From assembly GCA_030536575.1 (NCBI GenBank), contig JAUNPS010000009.1, positions 59,433 to 123,432 on the forward strand: DNA of 64,000 nt. The letters run 5' to 3'. Position numbers and translations under genes: made by a program. Shown here piece after piece: positions 52,593 through 61,123 of the stretch; within the stretch, counting starts at the first letter, position 1; every line of letters begins with the position of its first letter. The notes under the pieces were generated by a model. That model was given only the letters and a program-made list of their open reading frames with translations, was not told where the DNA came from and searched no databases. This DNA comes from Eubacteriales bacterium (GTDB lineage: Bacteria > Bacillota > Clostridia > Lachnospirales > Lachnospiraceae).

Positions 52593-53616
52593 AATCGTTC
52601 GCCTCCCCTACCGCAAGTCCCCGCGCTCTCAAATACCGCTTCATCTCTTCGGAGCGGGCGCTGTCCCTGGCAAATTCCAGGATCATCTCGCCTTTCGCGA
52701 CGCCGCCCACATTTTTCGTGTTCGCCCGCAGAATATTCACAGGCTCCCCAAAGGTGAGGATCATATTCGAAATCACCGGCTCAAACGCGGAATTTTCGGA
52801 GTAAACAATGCGGATTTTCTCGCCGCTTCGGATGCGTTCCCGCGTGGCCCGCGCAGCCGTTTCCAGATCGCTGCCGGAATCCTTTCGGATCAGCTCCCGC
52901 GCTACCTGCGACCGTGGGTTCTTGAAAATTTCTTCGACATTTCCGGTTTCCGCCACTTCCCCTTCTTTCATGATGGCGACGTGGGAACAGATTTCCCGGA
53001 CTACGGACATCTGATGGGTAATAATGACAATCGTAATGCCGAATTTCTCGTTAATCTCTTTCAGCAGCTCCAGAATCGAGGACGTGGTCTGCGGATCCAA
53101 TGCGCTGGTAGCTTCGTCGCAGAGCAGGATCTTCGGGTCTGAGGCCAGCGCCCGCGCAATGGCGACACGCTGTTTCTGTCCTCCGGAAAGCTGGGACGGA
53201 TAGGCCTGCATCTTATCCTGCAGACCGACGATTTCCAGCAGCTCGGCCGCACGCTCTCTGGCTTCCTTTTTTCCTTTTTTCTGAATGTAAAGGGGGAAGC
53301 AGACATTTTCCAGGACGGATTTCTGCATCAGCAGGTTAAAATGCTGGAAAATCATCCCGATCTCTTCCCGCTGTTTCCGCAGCTCTTTTTCGCTGAAATC
53401 CCGCAGGGACTTTCCTTTTATGTACACATTCCCTTCCGACGGCACTTCCAGGAAATTCATACAGCGCACCAGGGTACTCTTTCCGGCCCCGGACATTCCG
53501 ATGATGCCGTAAATATCTCCCGCTTCTATGGATAAATTTACATTTTTCAGCGCTTCCACCGTTCCATCTTTTGTATGGAAGGTTTTCGACACATTTTCAA
53601 TGACAATCTCTGACAT
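52582..53616 (-). CDS. metN: Methionine ABC importer ATPase
   Basis: A 344-residue ATPase. Walker A GMSGAGKST, Q loop FQHFNLL, signature LSGGQKQRVAIARAL, Walker B LLCDEATSALDP, and a C-terminal NIL domain that binds methionine for feedback inhibition. The ATG at 53616 has AAAGGG upstream; a GTG six codons earlier is less likely. A palindrome about 100 bases upstream (53719-53735) is the probable operator. No S-box riboswitch is seen. Confidence 0.92.
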   Translation of the reverse strand: MSEIVIENVSKTFHTKDGTVEALKNVNLSIEAGDIYGIIGMSGAGKSTLVRCMNFLEVPSEGNVYIKGKSLRDFSEKELRKQREEIGMIFQHFNLLMQKSVLENVCFPLYIQKKGKKEARERAAELLEIVGLQDKMQAYPSQLSGGQKQRVAIARALASDPKILLCDEATSALDPQTTSSILELLKEINEKFGITIVIITHQMSVVREICSHVAIMKEGEVAETGNVEEIFKNPRSQVARELIRKDSGSDLETAARATRERIRSGEKIRIVYSENSAFEPVISNMILTFGEPVNILRANTKNVGGVAKGEMILEFARDSARSEEMKRYLRARGLAVGEANDYVD

Positions 53617-53718
53617 TGGTCTTTCCCTTTCCACCGGGCCGCTGCCCGGATCTTTCTGACATGTTCCATCTTACCATTTTTTTCGGAAAAGTGTTAATCC
53701 GAAAAAAATACAGCCAGT

Positions 53719-53735
53719 TATAGGTTTTCCCTATA
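53719..53735. promoter_or_regulatory. Operator-like palindrome upstream of metNIQ
   Basis: TATAGG-N5-CCTATA, centred about 110 bases before metN. It resembles the TATAGTTT/AAACTATA boxes known for LysR-type methionine/cysteine regulators in Firmicutes (family knowledge). A TTAACA-N18-TAAGAT promoter can be drawn between it and metN. Confidence 0.45.
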
Positions 53736-53795
53736 GCCCCCATACCCGCCGCTCCGTGCTTTACGCACTTGAAGCGTGGGAATGCTTGTCCGCAT

Positions 53796-54848
53796 TCAAT
53801 CTCCGAATGCTGCTGTAAATTCGCGGATCGCTTCCTGAATTTCTTCGTCGCCGTCCAGCACCGTAAACGTCAATTGATTCGTCTCTTTCGCAAAAGGCTT
53901 CAGCTTATGCAGATCGCCTCGTTTTTCGTGATATCCCCTCCCATATACGCTGGAATTTGCCGGCTCCAGCCCAACGACATAATCCCCGGCGGCCACGGAT
54001 TTCCACTCCATAAAATATGGAAGATTCTCCATATTATAAGCAATCTTCAGGCCTAGCTTCAGCGTTGGGTTTACCGCCAGAACCCAGGTTTCCTTTTCCG
54101 GCGTCGCCTTCAGATCATGGAGGAAGACGTACTCCGGCTCGTTTGCCTTGGGCGGCTCCATCCGGTCATAATCTTTTTCATGGCCTTTTGCCGCTTCATC
54201 ACGGGCTGTCACACTTCTGGTCGGAATATAAAATTTCATATCCGGCGTCAGGAACGGATACCCTAAGTTGATATGATAAAGAAGCATCAGCGGCTCCTCC
54301 CGGAACGCTTCATTTTCAATCTCGTCCGTCACTTTTACGGATTTCTCTCCTACCACCGTTTCAATCGTCCGGCGAAGCACCAGATTTTCCCCGAAAAGCT
54401 CCGCCTCCCGCATCGTTCCGGCTACTCGAAGCGTCAGGCCTTTCTCTGTCCAAACCTCTTCCGAAGCAATCTGTTCCGCAGGCGTAGTGCGGATTCTCCC
54501 GTGCATGGGATAATCCCCTTCTGCATTTTTGTACGGCGCGCAGATATTTTCCAGGCCTGCTGTGAAAAACAGGCCGCCCATGATGCTCCGAAGTGCCTCG
54601 GCTCCATTGGTATCGTAATGATTTCGCCCCTGCAGTCCCGGTTTGGAAAGGAAATTCAGATTCACTCCCTTGTACGAAAACCCGGAAACATCCAGACACT
54701 TGTCGCACTGAACCTGATACTGCAGGCACTCATTTTTCACATCAAACAGTTTCATTCCTCTGCTGCGCCCTTCCTCGCAGGTAAACTGCCGGATATATGC
54801 AACCTGCTGCATACTTCCCACATATTGATACAATTCTCTTTTCTCCAT
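53796..54848 (-). CDS. DUF4432 aldose-epimerase-like protein
   Basis: A 350-residue galactose-mutarotase-fold protein of the DUF4432 type. Features: KCLDVSGFSYKGVNLNFLS, GGLFFTAGLENICAP, MHGRI and LYHINLGYPFL with conserved His residues, and GLEPANSS near the end. Probably an epimerase or mutarotase for a plant-derived sugar. It lies divergently next to the GH3 gene, which suggests a shared sugar pathway. Substrate unknown. Confidence 0.8.
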   Translation of the reverse strand: MEKRELYQYVGSMQQVAYIRQFTCEEGRSRGMKLFDVKNECLQYQVQCDKCLDVSGFSYKGVNLNFLSKPGLQGRNHYDTNGAEALRSIMGGLFFTAGLENICAPYKNAEGDYPMHGRIRTTPAEQIASEEVWTEKGLTLRVAGTMREAELFGENLVLRRTIETVVGEKSVKVTDEIENEAFREEPLMLLYHINLGYPFLTPDMKFYIPTRSVTARDEAAKGHEKDYDRMEPPKANEPEYVFLHDLKATPEKETWVLAVNPTLKLGLKIAYNMENLPYFMEWKSVAAGDYVVGLEPANSSVYGRGYHEKRGDLHKLKPFAKETNQLTFTVLDGDEEIQEAIREFTAAFGD

Positions 54849-54919
54849 CGCTCTGCTCCATCTTTGTAGAATCCTGCCTTGTGGCTGTCCATTTTATCAT
54901 AAAAGCCCCTTCCCCAAAA

Positions 54920-54963
54920 GTCAAGCCCGTTTGCTTGACCATCCCCCAAATTCCCTTTATAAT
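54920..54963 (+). promoter_or_regulatory. GH3 promoter with operator palindrome
   Basis: TTGACC (54935-54940) and TATAAT (54958-54963) are 17 bases apart. A perfect palindrome GTCAAGC-CCGTTT-GCTTGAC (54920-54939) covers the -35 box. It is likely a repressor site, and could also act on the divergent epimerase gene. Confidence 0.7.
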
Positions 54964-55044
54964 AAAACTATCACGGCGTCTGCCCCGCAGACCGGAGCAC
55001 GGCGCAAATCCAACCGAAAAATCCTTAAGAAAGAAGGCGAAACC

Positions 55045-57273
55045 ATGTATTCAAAAAAACAGGAATCCTACGGCGTCTCCTACCAGAATGAAAACGGCCC
55101 GAAAATCGGCTCCGCAGACGACCACGTTCTGGTTCAGGACGGCCTCGTATTCCGCAATCTCGCAAATACCGAAGAACTTTATCCCTACGAAGACTGGCGT
55201 CTCTCCCCGAAAGAGCGCGCCAAAGACCTGGCCGCCCGGCTTCCCGTGGAAGCCATCGCCGGACTGATGATGTATTCCCCGCACCAGATGGTTCCCGCCA
55301 TGCCCGGCGGCCCCTTCGCGGCCACCTATGACGGAAAAACCTTCCCCGAAAGCGGAAAAGAGTCCTGGGCTCTCTCCGACCAGCAGAAATCCTTCCTGGA
55401 AAATGACCAGGTGCGCCATGTGCTGGTTCTGAATCTGGCCGACGTGGAAACCGCGGTCAACTGGAACAACCAGATGCAGGCCTTTGCCGAACGCCAGCCC
55501 TTTGGTATCCCGATCAATTTCTCCAGCGACCCCCGGCACGGAGCCGGAAACGGCGCGGAATTTAAAGGCAGCGGCTGTCAGGTGTCCCGCTGGCCGGACG
55601 GCCTGGGACTGGGGGCAACGTTCTCGAAGGAAGTCTGCGAGGAGTTTGGAGAGGCGGTTTCGAAAGAGTACCGCGCTCTTGGCATTGCCACAGCGCTGTC
55701 GCCCCAGGTGGATCTTGGGACGGAACCCCGCTGGATGCGCGTGGAAGACACCTACGGAATCCATCCGGATATGACGGCCGATATGGGGCGCGCCTACTGC
55801 GACGGCATGCAGACCACGGAGGGAAGCCCGGACGGATGGGGAACGGAAAGCGTCTGCACGATGGCGAAGCACTGGCCGGGCGGCGGACCATGCGAGGGAG
55901 GCCGGGACGCCCACTATCCCTTTGGAAAATTTGCGGTTTATCCGGGCGGCTCTTTGGACAAGCATCTGACGCCGTTCCTGGAAGGCGCGTTTAAGCTGGA
56001 CGGGCCGACGAAGCAGACCGCGTCTGTGATGCCCTATTATACCGTTTCCTGGGGCGTTGACCAGGCGGACGGAAAGAATGTGGGGAATTCCTACAGTCAT
56101 TATATTATCCATGATTTACTGCGGGAAAAATACGGTTTTGACGGTGTGGTCTGCACAGACTGGGGTATTACCCAGGATCCTGCGGACAAGATTGATTCCT
56201 TCGGAAGCCGCTGTTACGGCGTGGAGCAGCTCACGGAGGCGGAACGCCATCTGCTTGCGCTGGAAAACGGCGTCGACCAGTTTGGCGGAAATTCCGACCA
56301 GAAGCCGATTCTGGAGGCTTACCGGCTTGGCTGTGAAAAACATGGAAAAGCGTGGATGCGCAAGCGGATGGAAGAATCAGCAGTGCGGCTCCTGACAAAT
56401 ATGTTCCGGTGCGGACTGTTTGAGAATCCTTATCTGGATCTGGAAGAAAGCCGGGAAATCATTGGCTGTGAGGAGCTTTGCAAGAAAGGCTATGAAGCGC
56501 AGCTCCGCTCGGTTGTTATGCTGAAAAATACGGGTGTCCTGCCGATTTCGTCCCGTAAAAAGGTTTACATACCGAAACGGCATATTGCGGCGCGGAAAGC
56601 ATTTTTCCGGACAGAGATGGCGGCGGAGGATGTGGATCCGATGCGTGCGGAAGCGCTGGAGCCGTATTTTGACCGCACAGAAGATGCGGCGGAGGCGGAT
56701 TTTGCCCTTGTCTTTATCGAAAGCCCGCTTTCGGACGGGTATTCCCAGGCGGATGCCGACCAGGGCGGAAACGGCTATGTGCCCATTACGCTGCAATATC
56801 GCCCTTACCATGCGGAATACGCTCGGAAGCACAGCATTGCAGGCGGCGATTTCCGGGAATCTTTCACTGACCGGAACTATTATCAGAAGGACAATACCGC
56901 GGCCAATGAAGCGGATCTGGATTTGGTTCTGGATACGAAAAAGAAAATGGGAGATAAACCGATGATTGTCTGCATCCGGATGCATCATCCGACTGTTTTG
57001 GCGGAATTGGAAGCCTGCGCGGATGCGATTCTTGTGGACTTTGGCGTGGAGTCCAGGGCGATTCTGGATTTGGTTTCCGGGAAGGCGCAGCCCAGCGGCC
57101 TGCTGCCCGTCCAGCTTCCGAAAGATATGAGGACGGTGGAGGAACATTGCGAGGATACGCCTTTTGATATGGAGCCTTACCGGGATGCCTGCGGAAATGC
57201 GTATGATTTCGGGTTTGGGATGAATTGGAGCGGCGTCATTCAGGATGCGCGCACGAAAAAATATACGAAATAG
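55045..57273 (+). CDS. GH3-family beta-glycosidase
   Basis: A 742-residue GH3 enzyme with N-terminal (beta/alpha)8 and C-terminal domains. Family motifs: INFSSDPRHGAGN, KHWPGGGPCEGGRD and the nucleophile aspartate in GFDGVVCTDWG (about 380). The C-terminal part begins near RSVVMLKNTGVLPI. No signal peptide, so it acts on imported oligosaccharides such as beta-glucosides or xylosides. The ATG at 55045 has GAAGG upstream; upstream in-frame codons overlap the promoter. Regulated by the operator palindrome. Confidence 0.92.
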   Translation: MYSKKQESYGVSYQNENGPKIGSADDHVLVQDGLVFRNLANTEELYPYEDWRLSPKERAKDLAARLPVEAIAGLMMYSPHQMVPAMPGGPFAATYDGKTFPESGKESWALSDQQKSFLENDQVRHVLVLNLADVETAVNWNNQMQAFAERQPFGIPINFSSDPRHGAGNGAEFKGSGCQVSRWPDGLGLGATFSKEVCEEFGEAVSKEYRALGIATALSPQVDLGTEPRWMRVEDTYGIHPDMTADMGRAYCDGMQTTEGSPDGWGTESVCTMAKHWPGGGPCEGGRDAHYPFGKFAVYPGGSLDKHLTPFLEGAFKLDGPTKQTASVMPYYTVSWGVDQADGKNVGNSYSHYIIHDLLREKYGFDGVVCTDWGITQDPADKIDSFGSRCYGVEQLTEAERHLLALENGVDQFGGNSDQKPILEAYRLGCEKHGKAWMRKRMEESAVRLLTNMFRCGLFENPYLDLEESREIIGCEELCKKGYEAQLRSVVMLKNTGVLPISSRKKVYIPKRHIAARKAFFRTEMAAEDVDPMRAEALEPYFDRTEDAAEADFALVFIESPLSDGYSQADADQGGNGYVPITLQYRPYHAEYARKHSIAGGDFRESFTDRNYYQKDNTAANEADLDLVLDTKKKMGDKPMIVCIRMHHPTVLAELEACADAILVDFGVESRAILDLVSGKAQPSGLLPVQLPKDMRTVEEHCEDTPFDMEPYRDACGNAYDFGFGMNWSGVIQDARTKKYTK

Positions 57274-57290
57274 CGCATATTTGGGCGCGG

Positions 57291-57324
57291 AAAAGCGGCT
57301 GGCCGGGGATGGTCAGCCGCTTTT
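57291..57324 (+). terminator. Terminator after the GH3 gene
   Basis: AAAAGCGGCTG pairs with CAGCCGCTTTT around a 12-base loop; it can work in both directions. Confidence 0.8.
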
Positions 57325-57349
57325 CTGCACACAGCCGTTTGCGCCGAAT

Positions 57350-57409
57350 AGTCGCTATGCGACTGAATATCTGGTGTTTTCGTATTTCGTGAACAGTCGT
57401 TATGCGACT
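57350..57409. repeat. Pair of AGTCG(C/T)TATGCGACT palindromes
   Basis: Two near-identical 15-base palindromes, at 57350-57364 and 57395-57409, with starts 45 bases apart, in the gap 57274-57500 between the GH3 terminator and the next gene. The stems are AGTCGC/GCGACT. Confidence 0.7.
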
Positions 57410-57500
57410 AAAATCGCCTGCTGCGCCCCGCCGTCGGGATCTGCTTCCTGCTGAGGGCTGCTTCCTGCCGGGGCCCGTCTTCCGCATCGGCAGTTCCCGG

Positions 57501-58448
57501 CTAATGCGCCCACTTCGCTTCCAGCTCTTCGTACAGGGCTGTCGTCTTCTCCGCATCCTTCGTGTTGAAAAACACCGTGTATTCCTCCGTCTCAATCCGA
57601 ATGATCGGCGCATACCCCTTATAATAAAAGAGCCTGCACTTTCCAATCCCTTTCATATCGAATTTCCCCAGAAGATACCCATCTGTCGCCGCTCCATTCG
57701 TCCGGCTCATCGCCACATTCGGAAACGTTTCCAAAAGCTCCAGGTTCTCAATCTCTCCAATCTCAAACGTCGCCCCATAGCCCGCCGCATCCACAATTAC
57801 CGTATTCTCCTGGATCTCCATTGTAAACGGCTTAAAATCCATCATCAAAAACCACACAACCATCCACAGAAGCAGCGCCGCTGTCCCGCCCAAAGTCACA
57901 AAATTCCAGAACCGCCCCTTTTTATTCCCCAGGTTAAACCCCATATTCATCGCCGGAATCTTCTGCGGAGCCAGCACATGCACATCCTCCGGATTCTCAT
58001 ACCACCCTTTCAGCCAGAACTGGTCGTCATCCGCGAGGAAAGGCTCCGAACCATCCTTTGGCGTATAAAGCGTCAGATTCTGTTCATCAAACCATCCATG
58101 TTCCTTTTTCAATGCAAAAAGCCTGCGCAGGCTTCTCGTATAAAGATACTGATATCCGAAAATGCACCCAAAAAGCCACACGCAGTAATACAGCATAAAA
58201 AATCCGATTCCAATCACGTTCACCAGAAAGAATGGCCCATTCAGCACCACACTAAGCAGCGTCATCCGGTTTATACTCTTCTTATAATCCTCAGATAAAG
58301 CGATAACCTCCTGATGCGAACGCGCATAGGACGGCAGCTCCGATCCCAGAAATTTCCGGGCTGTCAGGCTCCCGCTGCTCTTATATTCCGCATGCAGAAC
58401 CAGAAGCACAAAAAGATTTGCAATCAAAATAATAACCGCAACAACCAT
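57501..58448 (-). CDS. Membrane protein with DUF5808/PH-like tail
   Basis: A 315-residue protein with helices near the N terminus (about 1-20), the middle (LLSVVLNGPFFLVNVIGIGF and the following FMLYYCVWLFGCIFGY) and about 190-212. Between them is WLKGWYENPEDVHVLAPQKI, which recalls the GxxYxNPxDxRxxVP motif of DUF5808. The C-terminal about 90 residues are PH-like (FEIGEIENLELLE, RIETEEYTVFFNT). The ATG at 58448 follows GAGGGGGA. Role unknown, possibly in envelope stress. Confidence 0.65.
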   Translation of the reverse strand: MVVAVIILIANLFVLLVLHAEYKSSGSLTARKFLGSELPSYARSHQEVIALSEDYKKSINRMTLLSVVLNGPFFLVNVIGIGFFMLYYCVWLFGCIFGYQYLYTRSLRRLFALKKEHGWFDEQNLTLYTPKDGSEPFLADDDQFWLKGWYENPEDVHVLAPQKIPAMNMGFNLGNKKGRFWNFVTLGGTAALLLWMVVWFLMMDFKPFTMEIQENTVIVDAAGYGATFEIGEIENLELLETFPNVAMSRTNGAATDGYLLGKFDMKGIGKCRLFYYKGYAPIIRIETEEYTVFFNTKDAEKTTALYEELEAKWAH

Positions 58449-58555
58449 ACCCACTCCCCCTCTTTCCTATTAGTTTCAGCATACGGAAAATTTCCAGGCG
58501 CGTCAAGCCCTTTTGCATAAAGTACGGAAAATCCTGCTTTTTCACCACCCCGCGC

Positions 58556-58785
58556 GAAACATGCGCCACCGGCGTATAGCGTCCCAAATATCCATGCCCG
58601 CATGGCTGCTTTTATCTGCGCGAAACCTGCACCACCGACACATAGCGTCGCCAAGTATCCATTCTTGCATAGCCGCTTTTATCTGCAAGGAACCTGCACC
58701 ACCGACACATAGCGTCGCCAAATATCCATGCCTGCACGGCCGCTTGGCTCTGCGCTCTGCTTCGGCCCGCGCGGAACCTGCGCCG
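58556..58785. repeat. Tandem array of about 66-bp units
   Basis: Three units start near 58556, 58622 and 58689, with a partial fourth near 58771. Each contains ACCTGCRCCACCG, CATAGCGTCGCCAA, TATCCAT and a GCTT(T/G) block. The unit shares GCCAAATATCCAT...GCTTGGCT with repeats at 7877 and 12068. No gene in this 380-base gap. Confidence 0.8.
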
Positions 58786-58827
58786 CTGCCCGCGAAAAAA
58801 GGACCGCCGCCCGGCAGTCCCTTCCTC

Positions 58828-60024
58828 CTATTCATTGCATTTCAAAATATCCTCATAAAACGCATCCATTTCCTTCTGCGAATTGAAGATCGCGATATAC
58901 ATCTGATTTCCCATCGCCCCGGACAGCACATCCGGAATCCGCTCCGCCATCTTCATCTGCGCCCCATACTTCGTCATAATATCCGCATGGTTCAGCGCAA
59001 AATCCTTTCCGTCCCGCCGCCCCGCGAACGCACAGTACGCATGCTCGCCCACCGGCATCGTCGAACGGTCAAACGCCACCATATCCGCCCAGATCTTATA
59101 CACATCCGTGCTGTGCGCAAAGTCGATCATATCCGGCGTCACGCCGCCGCTGGGCCGCATATTCACCTCAAGAGCCACCAGGTCGCCCTTCTTCCCAAGG
59201 CCCTCCTGATCCTTCAGCAGCCGGAAAAATTCAAAATGTACGAACCGGCTCTTCACCCCAAAGCTCTTCACCGTCGCGCGCCCGGCCACCCTGGTATCCT
59301 CCGGCAGATTTTTCAGAATGTAGAAAATCGAATTATCGGAATTGTTCACAATATCCATAATGGACATCGGCGTAACGTTTCCTGTCTCGAACATCGGCTC
59401 CCCATTCGAATCAATGATCGCGTCGTAGGAATTCACCTCGCCGTTTACGAACTCTTCCATAATGTATACTGTATTCGGCCATTTTAATTCAAAATACCGT
59501 TTCATCTGCTCATCATTTTCGATCTTAAAGGTGTGGGAAGCCCCTACGCCGTTATCCGGCTTGGCGACCACCGGATAACCAACCTCCTGTGCAAACGCCC
59601 GGCAGTTTTCCAGATTGTCCACCATATGATAGCGGGCAACCGGAATCCCGGCCTTCCGGTAAAACTCCTTCATCTTGGATTTGAACTTAATCCGCGGAAT
59701 GTCTTCCGCCCGGAATCCGGTGGTAATGTTAAAATCCGTCCGCAGCCTGGCATCCCGTTCCAGCCAGTATTCGTTATTCGATTCCAGCCAGTCGATCCGG
59801 CCGTGCTTGTAGGCCAGAAAGGCCACCGCCCGGTATACTTCGTCGTCGTTTTCCAAATTGCTTACCTTGTAGTATTCGTTCAGGCTGTCCTTTAAATCAT
59901 TCGTCAGTTCATTGTACGGCTGGTCGCCGATGCCAAGTACATTCAGGCCGTTTTTCTTGAGTTCCCGGCAGAACTGCCAGTAGTTTGCCGGAAAATTCGG
60001 TGAAATAAAAATAAAATTTTTCAT
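58828..60024 (-). CDS. ATP-grasp ligase-like protein
   Basis: A 398-residue ATP-grasp protein. An N-terminal pre-ATP domain (MKNFIFISPNFPANYW), the ATP-binding lobe (VGYPVVAKPDNGVGASHTFKI), an EEFVNGEVNSYDAIID segment and the Mg/ATP site in LVALEVNMRPSGG. Such enzymes join a carboxylate to an amine or thiol. It is probably grouped with two esterases (60361, 61124), so a small conjugated metabolite may be made and cleaved here. Product unknown. Confidence 0.82.
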   Translation of the reverse strand: MKNFIFISPNFPANYWQFCRELKKNGLNVLGIGDQPYNELTNDLKDSLNEYYKVSNLENDDEVYRAVAFLAYKHGRIDWLESNNEYWLERDARLRTDFNITTGFRAEDIPRIKFKSKMKEFYRKAGIPVARYHMVDNLENCRAFAQEVGYPVVAKPDNGVGASHTFKIENDEQMKRYFELKWPNTVYIMEEFVNGEVNSYDAIIDSNGEPMFETGNVTPMSIMDIVNNSDNSIFYILKNLPEDTRVAGRATVKSFGVKSRFVHFEFFRLLKDQEGLGKKGDLVALEVNMRPSGGVTPDMIDFAHSTDVYKIWADMVAFDRSTMPVGEHAYCAFAGRRDGKDFALNHADIMTKYGAQMKMAERIPDVLSGAMGNQMYIAIFNSQKEMDAFYEDILKCNE

Positions 60025-60114
60025 AGCCTGTTCCTCCCTTTCTCTCTCATAAATTATTTACTGTGAAAACCACAGCTCAAAAGCTGCTCGTATTTTTTCG
60101 CCCCGCGCACGCGC

Positions 60115-60250
60115 CGCTTGCCAGGCGCCGCAAAGCTCAAACTTTTCGGACACACGCCCCCAACACCCGCTTACCAGGCGCTGCAAGACCCAACCTTTTC
60201 GGGCACGCATCTCAGCACCCGCTTACCAGGCGCCGCAAGACCCAACCTTC
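60115..60250. repeat. Tandem array of about 52-bp units
   Basis: Units start near 60115, 60168 and 60220, each CGCTT(G/A)CCAGGCG(C/T)(C/T)GCAA followed by CCAACCTTTTCGG-like and GCACGC blocks. About 2.5 copies in the gap 60025-60360 between ATP-grasp and esterase genes. No gene seen in the gap. Confidence 0.75.
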
Positions 60251-60360
60251 CGAACCTCGCGCCGCTTCAGAAACGGTTCTTTTCGGGCACGCACGCGTCG
60301 CTCCGGAAACAGTTCTTTCTCTGGCCCGCGCACCGCATGTGCACGCTAGGCATACGCATT

Positions 60361-61113
60361 TTACTGTAACAGGTACGGCACAAAATACGTTACCTGCTTA
60401 TACCACCACTCCCAATCATGGCTGCAATCATAGCCCCAGTAATCCACCCAGGCCTGAATGCCCTTCTCCTGCAAAATCCCCTGAAGCTGCCTGGTAGAAT
60501 CCGGCATCTCCCACGGCCCCTGCCCCACGCAGATCACCGCCTTCTTCCGATTATACAGCTCAATATAAGGGTGGTCGGCAGGCATATTCGCCAGATAATG
60601 CACCGGCGAATTCTGATATACAAGCTCATTCATAAACGAATCAAAGCCGTACTCCGCCGTATAAATGCCGCTCAACGCCAGCAGCCGGTCAAACAAATCC
60701 GGCCTCCGAAAATAAAGATTCGCCGCATGCGTCGCCCCAAGGCTGCACCCAAACACCAAAATCCCCGGATAACCATCCCAGCCATTCCGCTCATTCACCA
60801 TCCCGCGCATAAACGGAACCATTTCATCCGTAATATACCGAATCCACTGTTCATAACGCCAGATACGCCAGCCCGGATCACCGCCCTTATTCGACCAGGT
60901 CTCCTGGTCAACGGTATCAATGGCAAACACCATCACCTCTCCGGCCTCCAGCCAGGGACGCCACACATCGATCATCCGAAAATTCTCAAAATCGAAAAAC
61001 CGGCCGTCCTGGCAGGGAATGAACAGCACCGGCCGCCCGGCGTGTCCGTAAACCTTGCACTCCATGTCGCGCCCCAGGGCCGGACTGTACTCCTTAAAAT
61101 ATTGCATTTCCAT
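60361..61113 (-). CDS. Esterase, alpha/beta hydrolase fold
   Basis: A 250-residue hydrolase with nucleophile elbow FGCSLGA, oxyanion-side FIPCQDGRFFDFEN, acid around GQGPWEMPD and a terminal histidine in WGYDCSHDW. No signal peptide. It lies 10 bases after a second esterase and before the ATP-grasp gene, all leftward. Probably cleaves esters of the metabolite linked to this cluster; substrate not known. Confidence 0.75.
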   Translation of the reverse strand: MEMQYFKEYSPALGRDMECKVYGHAGRPVLFIPCQDGRFFDFENFRMIDVWRPWLEAGEVMVFAIDTVDQETWSNKGGDPGWRIWRYEQWIRYITDEMVPFMRGMVNERNGWDGYPGILVFGCSLGATHAANLYFRRPDLFDRLLALSGIYTAEYGFDSFMNELVYQNSPVHYLANMPADHPYIELYNRKKAVICVGQGPWEMPDSTRQLQGILQEKGIQAWVDYWGYDCSHDWEWWYKQVTYFVPYLLQ

Positions 61114-61123
61114 TCTCTTTCTC

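Noticed and set aside
53617-53795. S-box or other methionine riboswitch before metNIQ
   Set aside because: No conserved S-box core could be read; only a protein-type palindrome and a short T-rich stem are present.
58556-58785. Possible CRISPR array
   Set aside because: The units are contiguous tandem repeats of about 66 bp with gradual divergence, without unique spacers or cas genes.
60063-60497. Long plus-strand ORFs through the tandem repeat at 60.1 kb
   Set aside because: They result from the GC-rich repeats and run antisense into the esterase; no start signal.
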